In this document: one piece after another, positions 11,260 to 21,149 of the stretch
Position numbering within the stretch: the first letter of the stretch is position 1
Layout: every line of letters begins with the position of its first letter
Source: Isochrysis galbana
Lineage: Eukaryota; Haptophyta; Isochrysidales; Isochrysidaceae
Reading direction: 5' to 3'
Length of the DNA stretch: 64,000 bases
NCBI GenBank assembly: GCA_018136815.1
Contig: CM030937.1
Coordinates: 2,065,387-2,129,386, forward strand
Program-made: the position numbers and the translations under genes
The notes under the pieces: model-generated
The model's input: only the letters and a program-made list of their open reading frames with translations
Told to the model about the DNA's origin: nothing
Database searches by the model: none

Positions 11260-11900
11260 CCCCCCCCCTTCCTGGTGGTGGGCAGGGAGAGGAAAATAAC
11301 GGAGAATATTATTTATGGGGATGGGAAGCGAGCCGCCCGCTCCACCAAGCTCCCTCTCCTTCCCTACTACTTTACTCTCTACTACTCTTCTTGTACTCTA
11401 CGCTCTCTCCCTGTCTGTCCTCTGTGTGTGACGTCCCTGACCCCTTCCTCGCTCCCTGCTGCTCGCCCGGGTCTCTGTGTCTCTGTCCTCTTCTACCCGG
11501 TGGGGTTCTACTCCGTGCCCACTCAATTCCACGGCGCGCGCTGATCCCTGATCCCTAGCACCAGTGTCCTTCGCCTCAACACCGGTGGGCCCTTTGAGCA
11601 CAATTTCGGAAGCTTGACGCGGCGACCTATTTGTACGCATCGTCCCACCCATTTCTCCCTTTTACAGGAGTTTTGCTCGGGTGTTGCGGTGGGTGCAACC
11701 GCAGACGACACGCGTCTCATCTCCTGCAAATAACGGCAATCAACGAAGAAAGAGAAACAATCTGCAACAACAACGAAAGGGATCGAGAGAAAGTAAGAGA
11801 AGAGGCGGTATACCAATCAACGAGACCTTGAGGCTTAAAATAACCCACGGGTTATAAGTAAAAAGTCTGTCATCGTATGGAATACGACAGACTATTAATA
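11260..11900. other. intergenic; presumed promoter side of the EDEM-like gene
   Basis: There is a poly-C run directly upstream of the EDEM start, then CT-rich sequence at 11340-11480. No coding region or clear core promoter is seen. Confidence 0.4.
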
Positions 11901-11907
11901 TATCCTC

Positions 11908-12222
11908 TTGCGCGCATTCGAGCCGTCGTTCGCATGTGCCAATGTCGATGCAGCGTATGCAAGGAAGCTGGCCGCACTGAAACCGTACACACATCTTCAG
12001 TGCGCCGATACACCGGTTCAAGAGCTTCCCATTTACCTAACCGCTGCTCGCTCTTTCAGCTCCCCATGTCGCGAGTCAATCCCCGAATTCACGTCCAAGA
12101 TGCTCAGTTGGTGGAAGGCCAACGCACCGCAGCTGCCCAACTGGTCGCGTGCCGCAAGGATAGCTTTCGCTTTGTCGCCAAATTCTGCGTCGTGCGAGCG
12201 TGTGTACATAGCAATAGTGCTT
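11908..12222 (+). pseudogene. hAT transposase fragment (C-terminal dimerisation region)
   Basis: The plus-strand frame reads ELPIYLTAARSF, then MLSWWKANAPQLPNWSRAAR, then ALSPNSASCERV. This is the order of the hAT dimerisation domain (WWK..., LP..., P.SA.cERv). The catalytic part upstream is missing and there is no start codon. After ERV the frame runs into a simple CATTCA repeat instead of the usual end of the domain, so the copy is dead. The missing end is present on the opposite strand just downstream. Confidence 0.7.
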
Positions 12223-12294
12223 ACAATAAAGTACATAGTACTATCTATGACTATGACACACATTCACATTCACATTCTTATTCACATTCATTGC

Positions 12295-12410
12295 TCATTG
12301 CCATTGCCCACGACGCTTGCTCGTGTTATAGCGCAACATGATGGAGGTTTGGATCTGGTCTGCAAGACTCAGGCTGTGGCTAACGGCCGACCCCTTCTTG
12401 TACAGCAGGG
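12295..12410 (-). pseudogene. inverted hAT transposase C-terminal end
   Basis: The minus-strand peptide SLADQIQTSIMLRYN, followed by TSKRRGQW and a stop at 12295, is the typical end of a hAT dimerisation domain (LAD.I..S.MLRYN..kR). It faces the plus-strand fragment at 11908-12222. Together they look like one domain split by a local inversion, or two fragments in opposite orientation. Confidence 0.6.
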
Positions 12411-13221
12411 ACTCGTCCGTGAGATCAACGTGGTCGTTCGCGCTGTCGCTCTCGCTGTCCGTGCTGCCCTCGCTCTCCTCGTCCTCGTCCTCGTGGTCCT
12501 TGTCCTCGTGGCGCTGCATGCTGACGTGTGGGTGCGTGCGATCTGCAAACAAGTATTCACACTCACACTCACACTCTCCCATTTATTACTGAAACACGCC
12601 ATTTCACCTATTGGGGAGCAAGGGGGAGGGAGGGGGGCTCAGGGGCTCATGGGTTCGCGCTTCGCGTTTGCGCCAACGCCCCAACAGCCAACAGCCCCCC
12701 CCCCCCTTGTATTCGCCTCCCCCCCCCCCCCCTGTATTCGCCCTTGGGCGCCCCCACCCCCCCAAATATCCCGAGATATCCCGGATACCCCCCGAAATAT
12801 CTTGTGGTATTTTGGATTACTGCAAATATCCCCGGGACTGTCTAGATATTTTGGCCCGAGCCTATATAGCTAGCGTTAGTTATAGTATAGTTGATTAAAC
12901 AAAATCTAGTATCTAGCGCAAAATTGGGGGGGGGGTAGCAAAATAAGTCACAAAATCAAGCACAAAATTTGGGGGAGTCGAGCGCGAAACTTGGACCAGC
13001 CCCTACTAGGGGAGCCCTCTCGAAGTAAGGTTCCCCGGGCGCCGTCGCTTATTTTGCGGATGACTGCTTGGGCAGGCTGGCTTGCCCTAAGCCTAAGGGC
13101 CTTTCTTTCTCAACGGGACGACTGCATGGGACAAGGGATCGCTCCCCCCCCCCCCCCCCCGGTGCTTTTCCCTGGTAAGTCTTCAATGTACATACATGCG
13201 TACATGCTACATTGGCGACTA

Positions 13222-13310
13222 ACTGGGTTTTCACCCCAATGAGCTTGTGAGCTTGTGGGGAGTTCTAACGGGAGCCGGGGGCCTGCGAGGGGGGAGTAAT
13301 AATCAGGTGC
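13222..13310 (-). repeat. dispersed repeat, minus-strand copy
   Basis: The reverse complement contains CTCCCCCCTCGCAGGCCCCC, then GGCTCCCGTTAGAACTCCCC, then CACAAG. The same order, with few changes, is seen at about 39475-39530. The first part also occurs at 20960-20980. Confidence 0.6.
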
Positions 13311-13513
13311 ATAGATCTGTGTGCCTAGATTTATAATGCGGTCATGTGTGTCATGGCTTGTCGTGTTGGTGCATGGCTAGTTAGTGGCACTAGTAAGTAG
13401 TGGCGTAGTGGCAGTAGCAGTAGCGGCACTAATACTAATACACTAATACCCCGTTGAAGTTGTTTTGTTGTTGTTTGTAGTCCGCACCGGACTTATCTCT
13501 TAAGAGGCGGCTG

Positions 13514-13535
13514 GAAGCACCTGCAAAGGTGCTTC
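13514..13535. repeat. perfect 9-bp-stem hairpin
   Basis: GAAGCACCT, loop GCAA, AGGTGCTTC: a perfect stem closed by a GNRA-type tetraloop. Hairpins with the same core follow at 14249-14267 and 14458-14475. Confidence 0.7.
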
Positions 13536-14248
13536 GAGACCCCTTTTTATTCCTAGCATATTGGCGGCCCCTTGGAGCCTAGAGGATACCAAGATTGAGC
13601 TGGAGCCTTGCCATCAATATGGAGGACTAATCTTATGCATAAGATGGAGTCGCATTGCCCGAAATTTGCTCCCATGACCTGATCGGTGGCGATGCTGCCG
13701 ACGAGCCGGCGTCGCACGTCGTTCACAACGCATGCTGCAGGAGATCGAGTCGCAGTTCACAACTCTCATCAACATTGTACGTGTCGGGGGCATTTATTGA
13801 TGCTGAGTAATCTAAGCTTTACAAATCATACACAAGATGAACCGCTCACAAACCCTTTGGACCAGAATATTTGATGGGCACAGCGTTCCCCTTTGAGACA
13901 GACCACATACAAGCGAGCGGAGACGAGCACACAACACACACAAGCACTCAGACTGCACGTGCGCGCATTGCAGTGGACTGCCTGCGCGTCGCCGTGGCCA
14001 GCGCGCAGGTAGTCCATATGTGTCTAGCCATAACACTCCCTGATCGAGCGCGCAGACACAGATAGCCTGCCGTAAAATTGCTGGCTCGTGCTCGTGCGCT
14101 GCGCCGTTGCCGCTGCAGCAGCCAACCGCCAACACCAGCAGCCACTCGCCCGCCACTGTGGCGATCGGAACGTGCCGACCCACAAACAAAGGCAACCAGG
14201 CTTGTCAGTCCCCCTTCCCACCGCCTAGATGTTCGCCCATCTGCTCGT

Positions 14249-14267
14249 GAAAGGTGAAGCACCTTTC
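14249..14267. repeat. 7-bp-stem hairpin related to 13514
   Basis: GAAAGGT, loop GAAGC, ACCTTTC. The word GAAGCACCT is shared with the hairpin at 13514, but the pairing register is shifted. Confidence 0.55.
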
Positions 14268-14457
14268 GCGGTGCGCGCATGCAGCGCCGCCCAGGTGGCA
14301 CAAATGGTGACCTAGCTCGCGCTGCGCGTCGAGCTGGGGGCTAGGGCCAAGATATGATGGGTGAGGGGTATGGAGACGCCCTCCCATGCCGCTACAGCCG
14401 CCAACGAGGTGGTCTGCGAGTCATGGGAGGGCACGGCGCGGCGCGGCGACGGCGTGC

Positions 14458-14475
14458 AGCACCTCCGAAGGTGCT
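14458..14475. repeat. 7-bp-stem hairpin related to 13514
   Basis: AGCACCT, loop CCGA, AGGTGCT, followed by TCG as in the first hairpin. It lies 240 bases upstream of the proposed start of the ADP-ribosyltransferase gene. Confidence 0.6.
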
Positions 14476-14716
14476 TCGCCTCTAAAGAGATACGTTCGTT
14501 GCGCCCCCCGCCCCCGCCGCGTCTCACCCCCAACCCCCCCATGCACCCATCCCCCGAGCCGACGACCGAATGTGTCGGCCGCCATGCGGCAGCTGTCCCT
14601 GCGTCCCTCCGTGCGGTGTGCCGTAGGACCAAACCCAGCTTAGAGAGAATATTTGTAAAATTGCCCTTCTCCTCCCGCCTCCCCCCCGCGCCCCCTCTCT
14701 ACTCTCCCGCCGTGGG

Positions 14717-17648
14717 ATGGCGCCCGCGCGGTGGACGGCCGGCTGCTTCCTCTCGTCGGCGGGCGTGTCAGAGGTGGGAGCACGAGCGCGACGCGTGCCT
14801 TCCCTGTCAGCGTTACCCACTACATCGTGCCGACTCCACTCCCCTCCCCTCGGGTTGACCCCGTCCATCCCCTCGTTTGCCTTTCTCTCTCCCTCCCTCC
14901 TTCCCTCCCTCCCTCCCTATCTCCCTCCATCCCTCCACCCCCCCCCTCGCTCTCCCTCCCTCCCTCCCTACCTCCCTCCCTACCTTCCTCTTTCTCCCCC
15001 CCCTCTCCCCCCCCCCCCTTCCCTCGCCTCGCCCCCCACTACTCTCATTCCTTATCTTCACTTTCACACCCCTTTCTTCTGCATCCGCTCGCCCTCTCCT
15101 CTACCCTCCTAACTTGCCGTTCCTCTCCCTTTCCCCGTTCCCTCCCTTTCTTCTCACGCCTTCTTCCCTCTCGTTTTTGTCCCTCACACCCCTTCATCCT
15201 TCCTCGCAACCCTCAGCTCAACAGCTGTCTCCCTCACTACTTTGGCTATGCCTGCTCCTCTGCATGAAAGATGTGTCATGTAGTAGTATCCTTCCCACCT
15301 TGCCATTTCCTCTATATCAGGTTCTTGCAGAGGCACTTCTCGCGCACTCGCCGTCAGATGTTGACGAGTATGCAGCTGTGCTCACGCTCGCCCGCTCAGT
15401 CTCCACAGAGGCCGAGCTCGCCCGCTCTCTGCACGAGGGCGGCGCGTGCGAACGCATCGCACGGCTGCTACTGCCCAAGCTCCACTCACTCATCGGGCAC
15501 CACGACGCTGGGCTCACACCACATCTGGAGCCAAAATTCTCAGGCGCAATGGCGCTCCACTACGGAGGGCTCGATGACTTCTTCGGCGGGCTCGAGAAAC
15601 GGATAGGCGCTCCAAGCCCTAAGGTACTCGAAACGATGGAAGATGAACACACGCGGCGCGTCGACGCAGACACCACCTTCACAACAGGAAACTATGGTAT
15701 CGAGACCACCTCGAAGATCGAGTGGGCCTTCGTCGTCGAGCCGACCGAGCAAGCGCTCGTTAGACTGAGCCGCTCGGCGTGGCCCGCTGAGACGGACGAG
15801 GCGCTGCGCGTTCGTGGCCGCTGCCGCGTGCCCCGGCCTCTCGCCGACTTTGAAGACGTGTTTGCCGAGCATAACTGCAAGCTCCAGCGGCTGCAGCAGC
15901 CGCAGATCACGCACGAGGAGCTCATTGGTGGGCGCATGTACACGGGACCGATGTACCAGAAGTATAACGCCGTCCTGCGCGGCCGTGGGCAGACGGGCAC
16001 GATGCGTGACCAGTACGTGCGGCTGTGCGCGCCCGCCTACGCCAGCCAAAATTACTTGAGCGGCAAGTGGGAGTACGAGGATATTGAGGCGAAGATCAAC
16101 TCATACACAACGACGTTGCACGCGATCAACTCAGTGGTGCTGAAGGCGTCGAAGTTAACCATGTCGACCCGTGTGTACCGGGGCCTCTCGGGCGCCACGC
16201 TGCCCGATGAGTTCTTCCGCAAAAACGAGTTTGGCGTGGCCGGCGGCGTCGAGCACGCTTTTATGTCGACCACCACCTCACGCGAAGTGGCGATGGGATA
16301 CGCCTCGCAGCCGACGGCACACTCGGCCGCCGGCATTGTGTTCGAGATCCCGATGGGCATGGTCGACCGAGGTGCCGACATTGCTTGGCTATCGCAGTAT
16401 CCGCACGAGCGCGAGATTCTGTGCGGCCCGTTGTCTGGGCTCGAAGTGCATTCGTACCGCGTCGACGGCGCCCTTCTCATCATTGAAATGAAGCTCTCAA
16501 TCAACCTAGCGTCGCTCACAATGGAGCAGGTCATCTGCAAGCGGCGTAAGGTGGTGCAGGATATGTGCGAACAGTTTCTTCTGCGTCTAGGTACCCGCGA
16601 CATCTGCGGTTCGCCGTGGCGCGAATTTTGCCGCACGGCAAGCGTTCGCCACGTGGAGGTCAACTCGCTCCTCCGGCGGTGGCTCGATGCGATTTCTGGA
16701 GAGGACCCAGAGCACTACAACGAAGATTCGCAGCTGGCCGATGCGATCTCTGATGCGGTTCTTGCTAATACGTGCATTGCTGGCTTCCCGGAGGGCTTCT
16801 CTGAGTTGTTACGCGACTACCCGCAAGCCATTGACCTAGAGGTCTTCCGCCTTAAGCCGACGCCTTGCTCGAACGAGCCGAACGCGCTACCAATAGGGAT
16901 TGCGGCGCTCGTATTCGCGAGCTGCGGCTTGCGTGAATTGCATCTCGACTACGCGCCTTCTATATGCAAACTTGGGCCGCGCGATGCCGCCATGCTCGCC
17001 GGTGTGCTCGCACACTCTAGCAGCTGCCAGCTACACACTCTCAGCTTGCGCGACCATGAAATTGGTGCGCGGGGTACCGGTGCACTCGCAGCCGCGCTCA
17101 GCCGCAATCGAACCTTAACGTCGCTTGATGTGTGTGGCAATAACTACGCGAACGATGGAGGCGACCTTTCCGGCATCTTCCGGCTCTCGCAGCACGTGCC
17201 ACAGTCGTCGCTGAGGCACCTCAACCTCGATGGTGCATGGCTACACGTGCCTCAACTCACCGGTTGTGAGCCAACTGTTGACCTGGACCTGTCTCGCCGA
17301 GAGCTGCGTGTGGGTTCAGCGGCGGTGGTGGCCGCGTGCGTGGCTATAAATCCTGTGTCTAAGTCGCTCGATATGTCCGGCAACAAGCTTTGCAATGAGG
17401 GTATTCGCGTCATAGGCGAGCAACTAGCCCATAATACCAGCCTGACAGAGCTCAATCTGAGCGGGAACGACAACATCGGCGAGGCTGGCCAAGAGCTTGT
17501 TGCTGCGGCACGCCGGCGCATGAACTCGGCGCTCAAGAAAGTTTCTTTCACAGATGGTGTCATCTGGGTGAGTTGCGATGGGGAGCCACCTCGTCCACTC
17601 CCGAACAAAAAATTGAAGGCCACAGAAACATCGGTGTTGCCAACTTGA
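14717..17648 (+). CDS. mono-ADP-ribosyltransferase (R-S-ExE) fused to leucine-rich repeats
   Basis: Proposed exons are 14717-14773 (MAPARWTAGC...) and 15321-17648, separated by a 547-base pyrimidine-rich intron (GAG|GTGGGA to TCAG|GTT, phase 0), giving 794 residues. The CT-tract is also open in this frame, but its Pro/Ser/Leu translation is not protein-like. After about 280 residues comes an ADP-ribosyltransferase fold: RVYRG (Arg about 303), FMSTTTS (about 334) and EREILCGP (Glu382, Glu384), i.e. the R-S-ExE triad of arginine-type transferases. From about residue 556 there are RI-like leucine-rich repeats such as LTSLDVCGNNYANDGG and LTELNLSGND. ART-LRR proteins are known as expanded families in some algae and other protists; targets are unknown. 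No signal peptide or membrane segment is seen. Exon 1 is the weak part of the model. Confidence 0.82.
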
Positions 17649-18250
17649 AACCGATGCTCCGCAGGCCGTGGGAGCGCAACTTCGCATTCAAAATTGTTAG
17701 GCGTGGCCACTCGCAAGATAAAGTTCGCCAGCTCTTTTCATGAACAATTAGTATTTCGAGTGGTCGCCATAATCAAGTTCAAGTCGGCGAGTAAATGCGT
17801 ACGTCTTTGCATTTCCAGAGATAAACATGTCCATGATAACGTTTAAAGCGAATGTGAGTGTGGGTGTGGCAAAACGCCCCCCAGCGGCCAAGGCATCTGT
17901 CATCCAGACGGGAGATGGGGGCTCGCCGTTGTTGGCGGTGTCGGTCTCACGGTTTCGACGAGGCCTTTAGTCTTTAGGTCGTGTTCCGTCGACTGTGAAA
18001 GTGGGCCATCGAACATCGAATGAAGTCTTAGTTTTTAAATCACAAATTCGACTATGTTGTATCTTTGAAAAGGTAGGTGTCATGGAGCGCGCGCCGTTGC
18101 CCTCCTCTCCTGCCGCCCACCCCGCCGCGATGGACGAACGGTCCATGACCGACGCCGTGCCACCGAGGCGCCCCCGCGAGGGGGCCACGATGACCTAGCT
18201 AAATCCGCGCGAGCCGCCGCGGCCCGCGTCTCCCTCCATCAACATCAACA
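17649..18250. other. intergenic, no gene seen
   Basis: This is the 3' flank of the ART-LRR gene and ordinary GC composition with no ORF worth calling. Confidence 0.5.
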
Positions 18251-18898
18251 TCAACCCCTCCGCACCATGGCCAACATGGCCTCGAGAACTCTCCACCACC
18301 CCAACGCCCCCCCCTTCCCCCCCGCCAACATGGCAGAGCCGACCAACAAGGCGATCAGCATTACTTTTCCGATGATGAAGCTTGGGGGCCACAACAACCA
18401 GCGCGAATGCTTCCTCGCTCTGCTGGAGGCGGGGGCGTCGGTCGGGCTGGCGGACGACTCGGAGGACGGCTCGACGACATCCTCGGTCACGTTACAAGAG
18501 TCGCACATGAGGACACCCTCCCACATGTAATACATTTTCCCCTTCCGACACTTGAAGCACGGCCATAACCAAGAGCGCCTGGCCTCGCTCCCATCGTCGG
18601 AGGGCGCGTCGGAGGGCGCGTCGGAGGGCTCGTCGGAGGGCGCGTCGGGCGGCTGCGGACCCTCGTCGCCCTCGGGCCAGCTGACGCGGTACGTGGGGGC
18701 GCACCCGTCGGGCCGCACGCAGCGCACGCTCGTCGCGCTCGCCGGCGCCGGCCACCGCTCACTCGCCACGCGGCCGACGCGCACCGGGCCACGCTCGCCG
18801 CGCGCGACGATCACCACGGCGTCGCGGTCTCGCTCGAGCCAGCACTCGTCCGTGGGGACGACGGGGAAGGGCGGCGCGGTCACTTGCACACCAGCCAC
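18251..18898 (-). CDS. small membrane protein with a zinc-ribbon-like CxxC pair (start unresolved)
   Basis: The frame is open from about 18898 to the stop at 18251 (about 215 codons) but begins at a GTG just after an in-frame stop. The real start is probably in an upstream exon; a signal-like peptide MFELVAAIILSGW sits in another frame at 18892-18930. The first about 75 residues end in YRVSWPEGDE and could be an SH3-like fold. A short tandem DAPSDEPSDAPSDAPSDD run follows. Then comes CFKCRKGKMYYMWEGVLMCD with a further SC, giving a C-x2-C...C-x2-C pattern that could bind zinc. A single hydrophobic segment MLIALLVGSAMLAGG is near the C-terminus. I do not recognise the family. Protein-like composition is the only support. 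Confidence 0.45.
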   Translation of the reverse strand: MAGVQVTAPPFPVVPTDECWLERDRDAVVIVARGERGPVRVGRVASERWPAPASATSVRCVRPDGCAPTYRVSWPEGDEGPQPPDAPSDEPSDAPSDAPSDDGSEARRSWLWPCFKCRKGKMYYMWEGVLMCDSCNVTEDVVEPSSESSASPTDAPASSRARKHSRWLLWPPSFIIGKVMLIALLVGSAMLAGGKGGALGWWRVLEAMLAMVRRG

Positions 18899-18956
18899 TC
18901 AATATTATGGCTGCTACTAATTCAAACATGGGTAGCCTCTCCACCCTCGCACTCAC

Positions 18957-19286
18957 TCATACTCTCCGCTTTCCTGAGAGAGCGGCTCTATACCGAGTCC
19001 TTGTGGTGGTATCGGGGGTCATCGACAAATCTTGTATTTGTTGTTTGAGTCGTGTGATTGTCTCGTTCGCTAGACGGATATTTTCTAGATACAGCATTTT
19101 TTTGTGTTCTAATTGACCAACTTCCGTATTTTTTTTAATACTATTTGTAAATACATTAGAAGTCAATTTTATATCATTTAGTATATTAATCATGCGATCG
19201 CATAACTCTATACACTCTTCGCTATTTTTTATAATCACATTATAATTATGGATTTGTTTCGAGAGTTGTTCCACCAAGTCCGTCAT
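18957..19286 (-). CDS. AT-rich coiled-coil ORF, foreign-looking
   Basis: An ATG at 19284-19286 opens a 109-residue frame rich in Asn, Ile, Lys and Glu (for example NVIIKNSEECIELCDRMINI). It has a heptad-like pattern suggesting a coiled coil. The DNA is far more AT-rich than the surrounding genes, and codons such as ATA, AAT and TTA dominate, unlike the host genes. The last about 20 codons return to GC-rich sequence, so the insert probably joins host DNA inside the frame. The style is that of genes of large DNA viruses or their parasites, but I recognise no family. Confidence 0.5.
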   Translation of the reverse strand: MTDLVEQLSKQIHNYNVIIKNSEECIELCDRMINILNDIKLTSNVFTNSIKKNTEVGQLEHKKMLYLENIRLANETITRLKQQIQDLSMTPDTTTRTRYRAALSGKRRV

Positions 19287-19396
19287 TTGTTTGTTGTATT
19301 CACGGCCACATTTTTTTTAGAGGGCCGCTCCTCTCCCTCCTTCCTTGGCATCGGCCCCAAATGCTCACGGAAGCTTTTTTCGTTTCGTGCTCATAA

Positions 19397-20032
19397 ATGA
19401 CACATAGAGACCTTGCCTTGTCGCTCCTTTACCATGGCTCTCCCACACCTGAGACGGGAGACCCAGGTATACACGAGTTCGAAGAGCACTGGCGAAGGAT
19501 TCTCGCCCCTGAACCCGGTGTCCAAAAGTACGCGACCCGTGACAATGGCGGCGTGGGCTTTGTCGCGTCCGTTGCACAGCGCGATGACGGTAGGCACTTG
19601 GTCGATGTACACGGCGAAGCCTCGCATCACGCGTTCGTGTGCGAGGACATGTTTGTTGGCATCAGCTACCTCTGCCCATTGACTGTATTGTCAGGAGGGT
19701 ACGACAGAGTGAACGAGCTCAATGAAGCAGGGAACTCTTTGCTCTTCTACATCGGCGACCTCAAGTACGTCTTCGTGGGCATCGAAGTGTTCGAATTTGA
19801 GGCCGTCGACGAGATCGTCGCATTCGTATCGCCTGTAGGAGCGAACGACTTTCCGTATCCCTACGCCATCGATAAGACCGGTAGGCATTACCTCATGCTC
19901 GAAAAGAAGCAGGGGTACATTGACCCGTACCACAGCTTTTACGACATCGAAAAGAAGTTCAAGCTGACACACGAGGAGTGCGGTATACATTCGATGCGCT
20001 CATTGAAGACGATCCTTTCAAGACAAGTGTGA
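19397..20032 (+). CDS. unrecognised 211-residue protein, part of the dispersed family
   Basis: The ATG at 19397 opens a frame ending at 20032. The C-terminal half is clearly protein-like: LLFYIGDLKYVFVGIEVFEF, VGANDFPYPYAIDKTGRHYL and MLEKKQGYIDPYHSFYDIEK. A truncated copy of the last part (RHYLMLEKKHGYIDPY, YDIEKSRFKKTHE) lies on the minus strand at 35660-35880. In both places it sits next to modules of the dispersed family. I do not recognise the domain. The first 70 residues are less certain because an opposing frame is also open there. Confidence 0.55.
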   Translation: MTHRDLALSLLYHGSPTPETGDPGIHEFEEHWRRILAPEPGVQKYATRDNGGVGFVASVAQRDDGRHLVDVHGEASHHAFVCEDMFVGISYLCPLTVLSGGYDRVNELNEAGNSLLFYIGDLKYVFVGIEVFEFEAVDEIVAFVSPVGANDFPYPYAIDKTGRHYLMLEKKQGYIDPYHSFYDIEKKFKLTHEECGIHSMRSLKTILSRQV

Positions 20033-20097
20033 GGAGAGGTCCACGTCATGCGTGACGAGGAGGCCGCTGGAATTTTCATCGAGGGCGGGGGCACGCA

Positions 20098-20755
20098 CTA
20101 GTAACCATGCATCCCCTTGCTCACAGGAGCGCCCTCATGGTGAGCTAGGCCCGGTGTCCTAGGACCGAGCTTTTTTGTATTTGATGCTGCTCGGCCAGAG
20201 TCCCCACGGGAGGGGAAGAAACCCTGAGGGAAAGGAGACCAAATGAAGGCAAGCCGCCTGACGTCGAGCGAGCGCACCGGGTGCGTCCACCCGATCGCCT
20301 TCAGGTCGACGACTTCGCGGCGCTTGTCTTGTGCTTGCGGGTCGTCGGCCGACGGCCGTGGATGGTCGAGCTCACGCCTTTGGAGTGGGCCTCGGAGAAG
20401 AGAGTCATTTTGCACCCCGCTCGCACAGATGCATGCTTGGGGTCTTGGAGGTTCACCTCGTACTTTCCCGTTCCAAAGCCATTGCTATCGACGCGCCCGG
20501 GCGCGTTGCCCATGGTTGCAATGGGGCGCCTTTGTAGTGGGACCCTTTTTTTTTTCGACGCGGGACGCGCTCGCTTCCTCCGGGTACAGAGAGGCCCCCC
20601 TCCTCCGCTCTCCCCCACCGCGTCCGGCGTCTGCGTTGGGCTTCATCCTTGCCATCGTCTCAGACGCCAACCGCTACATGTACAGGGCAGGCGCCGACCT
20701 CTTCTCGGACAAAGGTACCTCGCTTTTAAGGACGAGTCCTTGAAGTAAGGACAAA
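20098..20755. repeat. dispersed module, composite copy 2
   Basis: Segments shared with other places in the window: the AAATACAAAAAAGCTCGG block (minus strand, about 20165-20180; plus strand near 59786); ACCAAATGAAGGCAAGCCGC at 20238; GATGCATGCTTGGGGTC plus TTTCCCGTTCCAAAGCCAT (20429-20480; also 57897-57931); a T-run with GACGCGGGACGCGC (20546-20570; also 59140); and a block reading FILAIVSDANRYMY (20640-20680; also 59227-59268). Each block is highly similar between copies, but their neighbours differ. The copies are therefore mosaic. Confidence 0.7.
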
Positions 20756-20904
20756 CTTAGCTAGATGAGAGCGCGGGCACAAAGTGCTTGTTTTGCCTAA
20801 ACCTTGGCTTGTTGGTTACCTCGTGCATATCCTCTTTTAATGTTCCCAGGGCACTTAGGCACCATTCCCTCAGCAATACCAAGTTTTGTGACATACTTCA
20901 CAGC

Positions 20905-20985
20905 ACCTTGGCGCGTGCTGTTGTCACAGATACATACACCTATGCACCCCTCCACATCTCCCCCCTCGCAGGCCCCCGGGTAAGC
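20905..20985 (+). repeat. dispersed repeat, plus-strand copy
   Basis: The run CGCGTGCTGTTGTCACAGAT, then ACATAC and TATGCACCCCTCCACATCTC, then CCCCCTCGCAGGCCCCCGG, is repeated at about 39425-39500. Its end also appears inverted at 13222-13310. Confidence 0.75.
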
Positions 20986-21149
20986 GTAGTTGACGGCGCC
21001 ACACACGGCCGACGACGGCGCGATGCGCGCGGGCGGCGGCGGCGATTGGCGTGGCTGCTAGGGCGGCACCTTTCGATATGGTGCCTGGTGGGGCATTCTA
21101 TCTCAGTGGATGGCCGAGAAAGCGCCGGCAGCGCGCCCGGTCGCGTGTG

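Larger units (their letters stand above)
12411..14716. other. long gene-free stretch with low-complexity DNA and hairpins
   Basis: C-runs occur around 12690-12735 and a C-run at 13143-13160. Words related to ATATCCCGGGATAT cluster at 12765-12850. There are short CTAGTG/GGCAGTAGC-type repeats at 13375-13445, plus one copy of a dispersed repeat at about 13222-13310 and three related hairpins (see separate entries). ORFs here overlap on both strands and none is convincing. Confidence 0.5.

Noticed and set aside
14877-15320. N-terminal extension of the ART-LRR protein through the CT-rich tract
   Set aside because: The translation is monotonous Pro/Ser/Leu. A TCAG|GTT acceptor at 15320 with a pyrimidine tract explains the region better as an intron.
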